Shown here piece by piece: positions 9,920-18,399 of a stretch of 23,192 nucleotides of DNA. The stretch is from Gnetum montanum (Eukaryota > Streptophyta > Gnetopsida > Gnetales > Gnetaceae), in assembly GCA_015680685.1 (NCBI GenBank), contig MNCI01027127.1, positions 1,451-24,642 on the forward strand, written 5' to 3'. Position 1 is the first letter of the stretch. Each line of letters starts with the position of its first letter. Position numbers and translations under genes: made by a program. Under the pieces are notes generated by a model. The model saw only the letters and a list, made by a program, of their open reading frames with translations. It was not told where the DNA came from and ran no database searches.

Positions 9920-10523
9920 AGGATTTAAACCTGCAAAATGCATTAAAACGAAACGCTATGGCATGGTAGTTATATCCGATAACAATTCTGACATAAATAG
10001 TGGGACCTCCACATATTGATTCAAAAATTTTGATGAAATAATTCCTATGAAAAACACTGTGAATCCTAGCTTAGATTTTTTTTGTTTTTGCCATAGACCA
10101 TGGACAGACGTTCAAGAAGAAGGGATCCAAGCACAGATCCAGTTCCTCCATCAACAGCATTGAAAACCAGGATACTCTGAAGACTGGTGCAGTTGTCAGC
10201 CAACTCTCTAATACAGTCCAGGCACATGGGAAAATATGTTAGTGGCATCCTCCCTTGGGATGGAACAGTTGGCGGTAAGTTCCAGTCCTGACCTCGTCAA
10301 TGAAAGTAGGCTTTAGATCCATGAAAATTGTGCGAGGAACGTGTTTCCCCACTCCAGTCTCGCTGAAGAAGGTGTTAAATGCATTAACGCCTCCTCGAAT
10401 TATTTTGTCACTCAGCATTTGCCCATCAGGCTGGATGCCATGCTCAAGGCAGTAGAGTTTCCAGCAAGCGTTGCCAACCCAGATACTGGCTTGACCAATG
10501 TGGATGCTAATGCACTCTCTCAC
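9920..10523 (-). pseudogene. Alpha-tubulin N-terminal pseudogene fragment
   Basis: Alpha-tubulin is the GTP-binding subunit of microtubules. The minus strand from 10523 reads [11 protein letters not shown], then [28 protein letters not shown] and [15 protein letters not shown], all hallmark N-terminal segments. The start codon is GTG rather than ATG. After FHP about 26 residues are largely missing; a frameshifted REDATNIF remains from the family's KEDAANNF. The nucleotide-binding T-loop region resumes as LADNCTSLQ, and [22 protein letters not shown] shows the GGGTGSG glycine loop changed to DGGTGSV. Homology ends at KSKLGFTV near 10055 after a frameshift in an A run, about residue 171 of 450. 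A possible 127-nt intron (GT at 10057, AG at 9932-9931) leads to a weak continuation near 9930-9920. The two halves are in different frames. It is non-functional. Confidence 0.93.
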
Positions 10524-10935
10524 TTTCTGAAGATGTCTTCAAATGTCGATCACAAAACAAAATAGCAACAAAGAAAAGCTTAGCTCCTACCTCTACTTTT
10601 GTGATGTCCATAGCGACCACCATCTGGGTGACATGGTTGATATCCTACGCTGCAAGTCATTAAAAACATTAAATGCTTCCCTGATCTACGACATCTTTGT
10701 CTGGCCATTTTCTGAATGGCGTCACATCTTCACTTTGACCCAGTCACCTGAATTCAGGAGCAATCTAAGCGTCTGTTACCATTTCCGATGAAAGAACACG
10801 ATCTTTGTCATCTTGATTCTCCTGTTGTTCCACAATGTTGTTTTTGCCTTCATCATCTTCATGTTCATTTAAGTCTTTTGTTGTTTCCACCGAAGTATCC
10901 ATATACCACGTGCTTGGTTTTAGTTAGACTGCAAG
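10524..10935 (-). other. Unidentified coding-like segment upstream of the tubulin fragment
   Basis: On the minus strand a splice-acceptor-like CTTCCTTGCAG ends at 10929. After it a frame runs from about 10920 to a TAG at 10767-10765, rich in D, E, N, Q and K (WYMDTSVETTKD, NIVEQQENQDDKD). This would be an acidic, disordered C-terminal tail of about 50 residues. From 10764 to 10524 no consistent frame is visible; the last 90 bases before the tubulin GTG look like a T-rich intron or 5' leader. I do not recognise the source gene. The plus-strand open frames overlapping this region are compositional shadows. Confidence 0.3.
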
Positions 10936-11074
10936 GAAGCACGATAGGACAGTTGCAACTCACACAAGTCATCCACGCATGCACGCATCGGCCGTTCACT
11001 GTACTTGGCTATTTGGTTGTGCACAACCAAAGCCATTACAGATCAAAGAAACATCATGCCAATGTGAATTTGCA

Positions 11075-11490
11075 TGCCCTCATTCCAATGTTGCATTATA
11101 TTATACAAGGGTCCAAGCCTGGCATGTCCTCATAGGATCATGTGAACGTCTTGAATTTATCATTGAGAACTTTTGAGATGATTTGTTTGATTTGAGGCTC
11201 TAACAAAGAACTAAGTTTCAATGTCTTCACCTCACCTTTACTTGTTACTATAGGAACTTCAAGGAGAGGATCCTTAGTTATGTCACCTGCCTCTAAGTCT
11301 AGAGCTCTAACTACATGGTTTGGCCAATCTAGATATGTCTCTAGGGATGCTACATTTGTGTCATAAGTCATAGGTTCAAAGTCTAGGAGCTTAGTATTTA
11401 CACATCTCATGGAATCACCATAAGGTCTAGTTAAGACCAAAGGTGAATGAAGATACTTGTATGCATTCATTTTGCAATCCTACAAAACAA
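11075..11490 (-). pseudogene. Ty3/gypsy polyprotein fragment (pre-RT linker), second element
   Basis: The minus-strand frame 11470-11138 is open for 110 codons and continues past one stop to about 11085. Its end reads KVLNDKFKTFT, a stop where Trp is expected, then SYEDMPGLDP. This matches the FAWSYEDMPGLDP motif found just before RT in one group of plant gypsy elements, preceded by the usual LSSLLEPQIKQII helix and a VPIVTSKGEVKTLKL strand. The RT itself is missing: the sequence passes into the unidentified segment and the tubulin fragment. A splice-acceptor-like TTTTGTAG (11485-11478) precedes the open frame. The linker type differs from the ELKTL-type pol relic at 5005-8165, so this comes from another element family. 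Confidence 0.6.
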
Positions 11491-11923
11491 CCAAAAAAAT
11501 GTCAAGCAACACTCATCTTAATAAGGTAAAATGCACAAAATAAGGATGAAAATGTTACAAAAAGTAGCCTAACTATGCAGTTGTGGAATCAGATAAGCAA
11601 GTATGTAACTTAATTTTGGGGCCTTAATTGGCCCTAAGACTACCAGTTTAAGGTCATAGAGGACCATGGTTTGTATAGGATGCATCGATTTGGGTAAGGC
11701 TTGGAAGGTTTTAAAAGTGTAATTAAGCTAGGCATTTATTGGAAAATTAGATAAAATGCAAAAAAATTTCTAAGTATGGAGACACTAGAAAAGTTTTAAA
11801 AATTTTCTAACTCTAGGTACTACACTTGTCCCGCATTACATACAAGACATGGTACAGTCTCACGTTACGCATGGGACATGGGACAAGACCTAGGAGGGTG
11901 ATGTGTCCTTCATCCTAGAAGAG
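11491..11923. other. Non-coding DNA upstream of a plus-strand TATA box
   Basis: No gene seen. Within it CTTGTCCC at 11825-11832 is the reverse complement of GGGACAAG at 11880-11887, and the words ACATGG and GGGACATG recur between them. This puts a small inverted-repeat cluster 37-99 bases upstream of the TATA box at 11924, a plausible promoter module. Confidence 0.35.
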
Positions 11924-11931
11924 TATAAATA
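11924..11931 (+). promoter_or_regulatory. TATA box of the plus-strand spliced relic
   Basis: GAGTATAAATAGAA is a strong plant TATA motif in a GC-containing context. A start site about 30 bases downstream (near 11955) would give a first exon ending at the donor at 12209. The inverted-repeat cluster upstream supports a promoter. Confidence 0.45.
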
Positions 11932-11954
11932 GAATTTTTACCATAGTTAATTTA

Positions 11955-12209
11955 TTATTTTCAAAGTTGAAACAAATAATCATTGAGCATAGCGTAGCCA
12001 AGGTAAAGGGAAGTTGAGTGTAGCGATGAGAGAAAGGAAGCCAAAGCATAGCAAAGGGAAGGAGGAAAACAAGAGCGTAACCATTTAACCATGATGTGCC
12101 ATAGTGAATGCCAACATCCTAGCCTCACCAACATGAATGAAGGAGGATGCGCACTGAGGAATCTTCCTAGGGCATGCATAGAGGACCGAAGGGAGATGTC
12201 ATCAGCAAG
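11955..12209 (+). other. Putative first exon / leader of the plus-strand relic
   Basis: The segment runs from the expected start site to CAGCAAG|GTAAGG, a near-perfect plant 5' splice donor at 12210. No long frame is present; short ATG-started frames occur (for example MHRGPKGDVISK just before the donor). It carries repeated AGCATAG/AGCGTAG words, one as AGCGTAGCCAA, which also form the core of the minisatellite at 12679-12985. The remaining 12210-12678 stretch is intron-like and holds no gene. Confidence 0.35.
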
Positions 12210-12678
12210 GTAAGGTACTATGCTCAACCCTTTGATTTCTTTCCTTTCTTCTTATTCACTTCGGGGTTTTGGGGCTTTAAGGATGGCCTACCTTGGGTAG
12301 GGACTACCACCACCGCTATGGCTACCATAAGCCATGGCCAAGGGAGGGAGTATGTGCAATGGATTTTGTGGGTTTCTAGGATTTTGTTGTGAGGTTGTTT
12401 CTCTCTCCCTTTTTTTGTATGTACCATGCGTGAAGCAAAAAAAGGATTTTTAGCATCCTGTGCATGATGTGGGATAGGATTTTTTTTGGCATCTTGCATG
12501 TGACACAACATAGGGGCCAAGGAAACTTAAATGTGAATACAGAGCATAATAATCTAGGTAGGGTGATTGCGAGGATCACCGCTATCACACCAGGGTGTGT
12601 TCTTGAGAGCCTAACAAAAAGAGTTAGAAAAATTTTGATTTTCTAGCTTCACACTCTATAGGAAACACTGTCAATAGG

Positions 12679-12985
12679 TTAGACTCTATAGTGAGTGTAA
12701 CCAACAATTTGAAATTTTTTGACAATTGGAAATTTATGCAATTGTTACACTCTATGGGGAGCGTAGCCAACACTTAAATTTTTTGTAGTTGTTTGCTTGG
12801 TGGGGAGCATAGCCAACATTTAGAATTTATTTGCAATTGTTACGCTCAGTAGGAAGTCTAGCCAACACTTTGAATTTTGTTGCAGTTTTTAGGATTACAC
12901 TTTGTAAGGAGCATAGCTAACAGTTAGAAAAAATATTGTAATTTTCAAGGTTACACTCTATGGGAAGCATAACCAACACTTAGTG
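12679..12985. repeat. Diverged minisatellite, about six 47-66 bp units
   Basis: Units begin TTACACTCTATGGGGAGC or similar and contain GTAGCCAACACTT followed by an AT-rich spacer often ending in TTGCAATTG. Starts are at about 12679, 12745, 12792, 12840, 12895 and 12951, with a partial unit near 12650. Unit length varies through the AT spacer while the GAGCRTAGCCAACA core is conserved. It is probably intronic to the plus-strand relic. Confidence 0.8.
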
Positions 12986-13221
12986 AATTTTTTTTTATAT
13001 TTTCAAAGTTATAATATTTATAAATGTGAAATGTAGATGTTAGTGTTGTTCCCTGTTGGGGACTAGGCATGTTAGATGGGTATGCCAACATCCCTTTCCC
13101 ATGGGGCTTAGTGGGGAAGTTAAGAATTTTCCTAATATGTTGAGTTTAATTTTTTATGCATTTTTTTCCAATTTTTTTATCCAATTCTAACATTCTCTTC
13201 TTGTCACTACTATGGTGATAG

Positions 13222-14032
13222 GGTACTATTAAAACCCATCCTTGTCATGGTTGAGCTAGTCAGTACTCTATGTTGCATGAGTAAGCCTATGCCAAATGTA
13301 CCTGCACCAGAAACTCGTATGGATCACCAAGCAGTATGGTTCAGGTCAAGGACACAAGAATTCCTAGAATATTTTCTCTACCACTTTAGTGTGATGATAT
13401 GGTCACACTTGGTAGTAGAAGTAGTAGGTGTCATAACAGAAACGCTATTGCTTGGGGTAAACCAAGGCATCCTAAGGTTCATATCTGATGAACATGCTAG
13501 CAATGAAGTAGCAAGAAGTTCAAGATGGGGCTGTAAGGGTCTTAGGCCTTTGTCCAAGATCTAGAAGATGCCAAAATTTTAGTGCTGCAATAAGAACAAC
13601 ATATTCTTCATTGCCCAACACATACATACTCTTTTCCAGAACCCACCTTGGACAATGTATTATGCCAAAGGGTGAGTCCTCTTATGATTTCTACATAATT
13701 CACTCTATTATGACTCATATTAAGGTGCTAACCACTCATGTCCATTGCCAGGTTTACCATTGACATAGATGGCCTCCATGATGAGAAGGGGGCATTGAAC
13801 TTGATTCTCACTATCCTACATGAATTATCATCTATTGAGAATGTCCATGTAGCAATGATTGGAAAAATTGGGATAGACCTAGTGGAACTCCCTCATTGAT
13901 ATTCTAAGACTTATGAGAGGTGTCAAGCTCTTGACTAGTTGGATCCTGAGTGGGTAACCAGCATACCAAGCATGGAGGAGGTTTTAGCCCCACCATCACC
14001 ATCCTACATACCATTTATGCCACATAAGTAGT
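13222..14032 (+). pseudogene. NIF/FCP1-like HAD phosphatase domain, two exons, inactive
   Basis: Proteins of this family are Mg-dependent phosphatases that use a DxDx(T/V) nucleophile motif; relatives dephosphorylate the RNA polymerase II tail and other proteins. Exon 13222-13671 opens with LVMVELVSTLCC, aligning with the family's LVLDLNGTLC strand, then RSRTQEFLEYFLYHFSVMIW (family: RPxxxEFLxxxFxxFxVxIWSS), RPLSKI, and NIFFIAQHIHTLFQNPPWT (family: LLIDDSPxKALxNPPxTAI). Exon 13752-14032 reads GALNLILTILHELSSIENV, matching the family's DLRxYLxGLAxAxNVxxYV end. The nucleophile Asp is Glu and the DD pair is AQ, with two stops in the first exon and two or three in the second, so it is inactive. 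The 80-nt intron between them keeps the frame. Upstream, a T-rich acceptor TGATAG ends at 13221. I judge the family by motif order, not by search. Confidence 0.6.
13672..13751 (+). other. GT-AG intron within the HAD relic
   Basis: The donor is AAAGG|GTGAGT and the acceptor TCCATTGCCAG|GT, with length 80 nt, normal for plants. Removing it joins codon bases 13670-13671 to 13752, so the upstream frame (YYAKG) runs straight into FTIDIDGLHDEKGALN without a shift. Conservation of phase after so much decay supports a real intron. Confidence 0.6.
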
Positions 14033-14104
14033 GTATCATTTATTTTTTATGCATTTTTTGCCTAGCTTTTCTCATGTTTCTAATTTTACTTTTTCCTATT
14101 ATAG

Positions 14105-14890
14105 TCATAATTAAGTCAAGAGAGGTCATAGTGGTCACAATAGGTAGCACTAAGGCCATCCTCATCATGAAATATGGTGAGGTTTAGAGTTCACAACATT
14201 GGTTGTGCTATGAGGCCCTAGTGGAGATAACTAGGAAGCTTTAGTGAGCTGGGTTAATGGATCTGTTCCTCGCCATTAGCCTAAGCATCCCAATGGTCAA
14301 GATGATTACCATCATCAACTCCTTCAATGAGAGTGCTAATTACTTCATGACATGGGCATGTGGTGTGTGGGTAACCTTTGAAATTAAAGATGAATTCTGC
14401 TGACCTCTTTGGCATCTCTTCTAAGGGTCCACCAGTTGTAAAAATATTGACAAAGATTTAGACCACAGAGGAGACATTGAGAAGTGGTTGGGCACTTCTA
14501 AGGTCCACAAAGGCATACTAGTCAAGGAAGTGAAGGTACCTATAGTCCACCACCTCTATCCAATCTTTCATGCTTGAACATTCCCAAAGTTGCTCTCCCA
14601 AGGAAAAATTCTTGGGATGGAACAAGCTTGGGTGATGAGGGATGTGATAGAGGAGGGGACGTAGTATAATTGAACCTCCTACCTTGCTAGTGGCCTTCAT
14701 GCTAAAATTGTTAAGTTACGCCAATGAGATCGCACATGCACTTTGCATTCTTTGCAGCATGCCTATGAAGGTTTGTGGAGTTTTTGGTGGTTCATGAGAA
14801 AGGGTGGTTGGTGGTGCAAGACTGTAGTTAAATCTCTAGGCCATGGATTCATCACTTATTCAACACTATGCAGTCACAGGATCGTCTAGA
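14105..14890 (+). pseudogene. Plant transposon-type (gag-like) protein domain exon
   Basis: A single plus-strand frame runs about 260 codons from 14107 to near 14880 with about ten stops and no frameshift. It reads REVIVVTIGSTKAIL, YEALVEITRKL, GLMDLFLAISLSIPMVKMI, NSFNESANYFMTWACGVWVT, HRGDIEKWLGTSKVHKGIL, VHHLYPIFHA and EQAWVMRDVIEEGT, then SYLASGLHAKIVKLR. The layout and W/Y-rich helices resemble the 'putative plant transposon protein' domains of retroelement accessory ORFs. The exact family is uncertain. A T-rich acceptor TTATAG at 14104 and a possible donor at 14033 (GTATCA) would join it in phase to the HAD exons upstream. Several stops replace positions where Gln or Trp seem expected. 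Confidence 0.55.
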
Positions 14891-15725
14891 GGTGATTGGC
14901 AAGTCATTTTCTATAATGAACAAAGGCAATGTGGGATGATCCCACCACACACATGATAGTGCAGGGGAGGCCCCACCGACCAACATTGGAAATCCAGCAA
15001 GAGGTGCATGATTCATTATTGAGGTAGTGGGATCATCCAAGATAAAGATTAAAAAATCACACCCCACGAACAAGCCCGTACATGAAGTAGGGAAGAGTGG
15101 CAAAAAGATCTAGTTTAAGCTTCATGATGCACACTCAAAAATTGCAAGTATGAATTATTGGATACTACTATAATGTACCATGCTATACTATGCTCATAAT
15201 TGAAAATTCTAACTTAACTTATGTGATGTAGGCAAAAGCATCCATGCAGTAGTAGTAGAGCCCATAGAAGACGATGTCCCTCCTTAACCTAAGGGACAAG
15301 TACTAGGAAAAGATGAATGAGAAGATACAGAGGTGCTACAACAACTTGAGGAACAAGGGTTGCTATAGTTTGATGGGGGTGAGTTTGAGAATTTCTTTGA
15401 TAATGTGCAGATGGGTGATCCCCCTACTTTCACATCTGAGGGCTTGTTCAATAGGAGCTTTGCACTACCATCTTTTTTTTAATTATTTTTTTTAGCCCTT
15501 ACACCCTTGGCTATTGTAATGTTTGATAATTACTAAGTGTATTATGTGGTAGCCATTGGTGTATCTATTAAGAACCTAGCATCTACATCCACCTTCCGTA
15601 TGCAACCATGGACGGAGGCTCTAGATAAGTTTTCCTTTATGCAAGGCTTGGTAGATGACATGATGAACCATATACAACAAACGAACCTTGAGATTTTTAT
15701 GTCTATTATTATTTTTTTCTACTGA
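14868..15725 (+). pseudogene. Middle coding-like exons of the same relic
   Basis: After a frame change near 14880 a frame from 14868 reads MQSQDRLEVIGKSFSIMNKG, AGEAPPTNIGNPARG and KIKIKKSHPTNKPVHEVGKS, a basic and proline-rich region to about 15165. A T-rich stretch ending GATGTAG (15231) precedes an acidic segment with VVVEPIEDDVPP, EDTEVLQQLEEQG and FENFFDNVQMGD (to about 15478). A further segment 15537-15725 contains MQPWTEALDKFSFMQGLVDD. T-rich tracts ending in AG (15231, near 15495) look like splice acceptors. No domain is recognised; the composition suits linker regions of a larger protein. Confidence 0.4.
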
Positions 15726-15776
15726 TTTACTGCTTGGTTTGCAACTAATGTTGTTTTTCCTATTATGTGATAATAG

Positions 15777-16516
15777 GTTCATAGCTTTGGTGGGATCCAA
15801 ACAGGGCAATCCAAGTTGATGTTGTGCCTAAGTTTTTTCCTAAGGTGGAGCAAGTGCCCCACTACATGTATGATGAGGCAAGAAAATGCATACTCTCATC
15901 TGTGAGAGCATTGTAGGAGTGTAGGTGCATTACCGAGCACCTATGGAAACAAGTGCACGAGCTCCAGGAAAAGGGGGCAAACCAAGATGCAAGATTGGAG
16001 AACCTACAGTCCCATTATGACTTCTTGGTGGCATGTGAGAAACCTAATACTACCTGATGCACATCTAAGATTAGCTATGCTAGGTATTGGTTAGCCATTT
16101 GAGGCAAGAATGAGGCCACTTGTGAGGTTATTAAGCAATGGTTGCAGATGGACCTACTAGTAAGGAATAACCAAAACTAGAAGGATTGTAGTGCAGAAGT
16201 GTATCAATGGGGCTAGAATCAAAAGAATCATAAGCACAACTATAAGTAGGAACATGAGGCGTACCTTAAGGGGTATAAGGACAAGTCCATAAAGCATAAT
16301 TGTCGAGACATATTCCTTGATGTAATTGTTGCAACACAGGCTTATGAACTATTTGGCCGCCACATAGTGGTAAGTGGAACCCTAGAGAAAGACATCATTG
16401 TACCTTTAGGAGAAGTCACTTTTGCTAGGTTTTCACTAGGGATGCCTTCATGGATAGCTATAGAGAAAGGAAAGACCCTCACAAGAATTGACCTAGGCAA
16501 GGAGGATTGGACATGA
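15777..16516 (+). pseudogene. Coiled-coil last exon of the plus-strand relic
   Basis: After the acceptor TGTGATAATAG (ending 15776) one frame runs about 245 codons to a TGA at 14-16 of 16501 (16514-16516), with six internal stops and no frameshift. It reads WDPNRAIQVDVVPKFFPKVE, then a heptad region HLWKQVHELQEKGANQDARL (about 15940-15995) suggesting a coiled coil, then a basic, lysine-rich stretch, and ends in VTFARFSLGMPSW and GKTLTRIDLGKEDW. No family is recognised. The terminal stop followed by non-coding DNA suggests this is the true C-terminus. Confidence 0.5.
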
Positions 16517-16635
16517 CTATTGAAGGATGAAATCACTTTGTATATCACTTTGTTATAATTTTAACATGTGATTTGGTTGATGCAATTAGGCCCCTTATGG
16601 GCCCCATGCCAATTTATGGCCATGGTAGAAGGGAC

Positions 16636-16724
16636 ATCGCTAATTTAGGGCCATTTTAGGCCATCACTAGTTTAGGGCCATTTCAAACCATCATTAGTTT
16701 AGGGCCATTTCAAGCCATCACTAG
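16636..16724. repeat. 27-bp tandem repeat, 3.3 units
   Basis: Units 16636-16662, 16663-16689 and 16690-16716 share ATCRYTARTTTAGGGCCATTT with a variable last six bases, followed by a partial unit ATCACTAG to 16724. The first unit differs from the others at few positions, so the array is younger than the surrounding relics. It lies 120 bases after the stop of the relic gene. The GGCC word recurs on both sides (16590-16820). Confidence 0.9.
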
Positions 16725-17340
16725 GAAGGAAATAAGTTGCTAGTTTTAGGCCTTACTAGACTATGTGATAGTTTAAGTCAAGCCATAGCATAAAAGGGAG
16801 AAAGTTGTCAGTTTTAGGCCTTAGTAGGTGATTTGTTTTTTTAAAGGAAAAAAGGCTAAACAAGGCTATGTAAACTAAAGTAATGGAATAACTAATTCAA
16901 GATGCAAACAACAACACAAACATAACTATACAAGCAAAGAACAAAAAGTAAGCAAAACATGTAAATGAACTAAGGGGATACCCTAGTCATGTAAGTATTT
17001 TCTAACCTGATGTGGGTTAGGAGGTGCATAAGGCCTAGGAGGCACAAGATGGTATTTGCCTAGACCTTCATCTATTGTGAAAAAGGGCAATTCTACCCAA
17101 AGAGCTCCCTCAGGGAGGTTGCTCATTTCACTTAGTTATTTAGGTGGATTAGCTAGACACACTAGGTTTCACCCTAAATAGGTGACACATCTTCAGAGAA
17201 CTCTACTGAGCATTTGGGAGGCAAAAATTGGACTAAAGCATGTAACTCATAGTCGGCTTGCCCACGCTCAACTTCTCAAGCCAGCTTGCCCACACTCATC
17301 TTGTCAAGCTAGCTTTCCCTCAGTGTAAGCAACTCCAACG
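16725..17340. other. Non-coding DNA
   Basis: No coding relic found. It contains scattered TTTTAGGCC words to about 16820, an A-rich stretch (16850-16980), and near 17255-17330 the words GCTTGCCCACGCTCA and TTGTCAAGCTAGCTT that also build the array at 19036-19255. Confidence 0.5.
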
Positions 17341-17940
17341 ACTTCAAAATTAAGTCAAAGATGGTCCAATCTGAGGGTGCAAGTCATCTTCATAGGGCTA
17401 CTATCATCCACTTCAAGTATCGGCATTTGGAAGTTCAAATTTCAGGCCAAATTATACACATTTTCTCATTCACACTAATGGTTATGCTGAGGTCACACTG
17501 GCAGCATGAGTCCAATGTGACCAACTCTGAGAGCCTTAAAATCGAGTCAAAATGGTTTGCTTTCAAAGGTGCAAGTCATCCTCAAGGTTCATTGTTGACA
17601 AATTCAAGTCCCAACCTCTAGAATTTCAGATTTCAGGTCCAAAATTGCAAAGTTTTTATAGCTCACACTGTGGTCACCCTGAGCTCACGCTAGCAGCATG
17701 AGTCCAGTGTGAGCTATCAAAAGTGGTTTAAAACAAGGTATCTCCAAGCTTAATTTTTGACTTGTAGATCACTCTCAGGGTCAACCACAATTAGAAAATT
17801 GTTACACTCTAAGAAACAGGCTTCAAGGATCAAAAATTCGTGTGAAATATGTCATTTTCATTAGGTCATGCTGAGATCACACTAAGGTCACGCTGGAAGC
17901 ATGAGTACAGCGTGAGTCCAGCGTGAGTACTGATCACGCC
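17341..17940. repeat. Three ~200-bp tandem repeats, each with a hairpin
   Basis: Three diverged units, about 17341-17530, 17531-17725 and 17726-17940, are aligned by the word GCAGCATGAGT (17501, 17693) and GAAGCATGAGT (17896): periods 192 and 203. Units 1 and 2 also share AGTCAAA.ATGG, GGTGCAAGTCATC and TTTCAGGYC. Each has an inverted repeat around the common word: GTCACACTGG/CCAATGTGAC (17492-17501 / 17512-17521), GCTCACACTG/CAGTGTGAGC (17661-17670 / 17705-17714, perfect) and TCACGCTGG/CCAGCGTGA (17888-17896 / 17918-17926, perfect). They lie about 450-1050 bases upstream of the TATA box at 18392 and may belong to the U3 part of an LTR. Confidence 0.85.
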
Positions 17941-18391
17941 TAGTCAAAAGCACATCAAACACAAGCTAAGGACATGCCAAGACAAAATCAACTCATTCTG
18001 GGAGCTTTTGTAAGATAGAAATACCTCAAATAGCCACAAAACCACTCACATCAATGCCCTATAGTAGTCAGTCCATGGATCGACAAGTTCCAAGTGAACT
18101 GGAGTCAATTTTTCTTGTTGTACATTATCATTTTCATTGTAAATTTTCACCATTTTTGAGATTTTCAAACTCTTATGCTTCAAATTATATTTTCTTCTAT
18201 GGGTGTAAGCTAGCTTGCATAAGCCAACACACGCTGTAAGATACAGTGCATCCGGTCAAGAATGTGGCCCATCTACGCAGGTCCAATTGACACGTAGTTG
18301 TCCATCTAACACCTGTCACATGATCTATTTTCCTCTCATCTCTCAACCATTGATCCATCTATGAGTTACATACCTAAGCCTAGCCAAACCT
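17941..18391. other. Non-coding DNA upstream of the TATA box
   Basis: No coding relic seen; the short plus-strand frame at 18054-18239 has no family features and ends in the GCTAGCTTGC word common in this region. Probably U3-like sequence of the downstream retroelement. Confidence 0.4.
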
Positions 18392-18399
18392 TATAAATA
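18392..18399 (+). promoter_or_regulatory. TATA box of the plus-strand gypsy element
   Basis: AAACCTTATAAATACCCCGTC is a strong TATA motif with GC-rich flanks, about 860 bases upstream of the gag ATG at 19258. This fits an LTR promoter followed by R, U5 and an untranslated leader. Confidence 0.5.

Noticed and set aside
10600-10730. Calmodulin-like match (IREAFNVFND on the minus strand near 10682)
   Set aside because: Only one short EF-hand-like stretch fits. The flanking KMAR-like match is in another frame and would need a 16-base deletion, and no calcium-loop residues are present.
10788-11135. Plus-strand 115-codon open frame
   Set aside because: It overlaps the minus-strand acidic segment and the end of the gypsy linker, has no domain, and is rich in C, H and L as expected for an antisense shadow.
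17341-17940. CRISPR-like array
   Set aside because: The units are 190-200 bp, diverged throughout and lack unique spacers of constant length; the setting is a eukaryotic genome.
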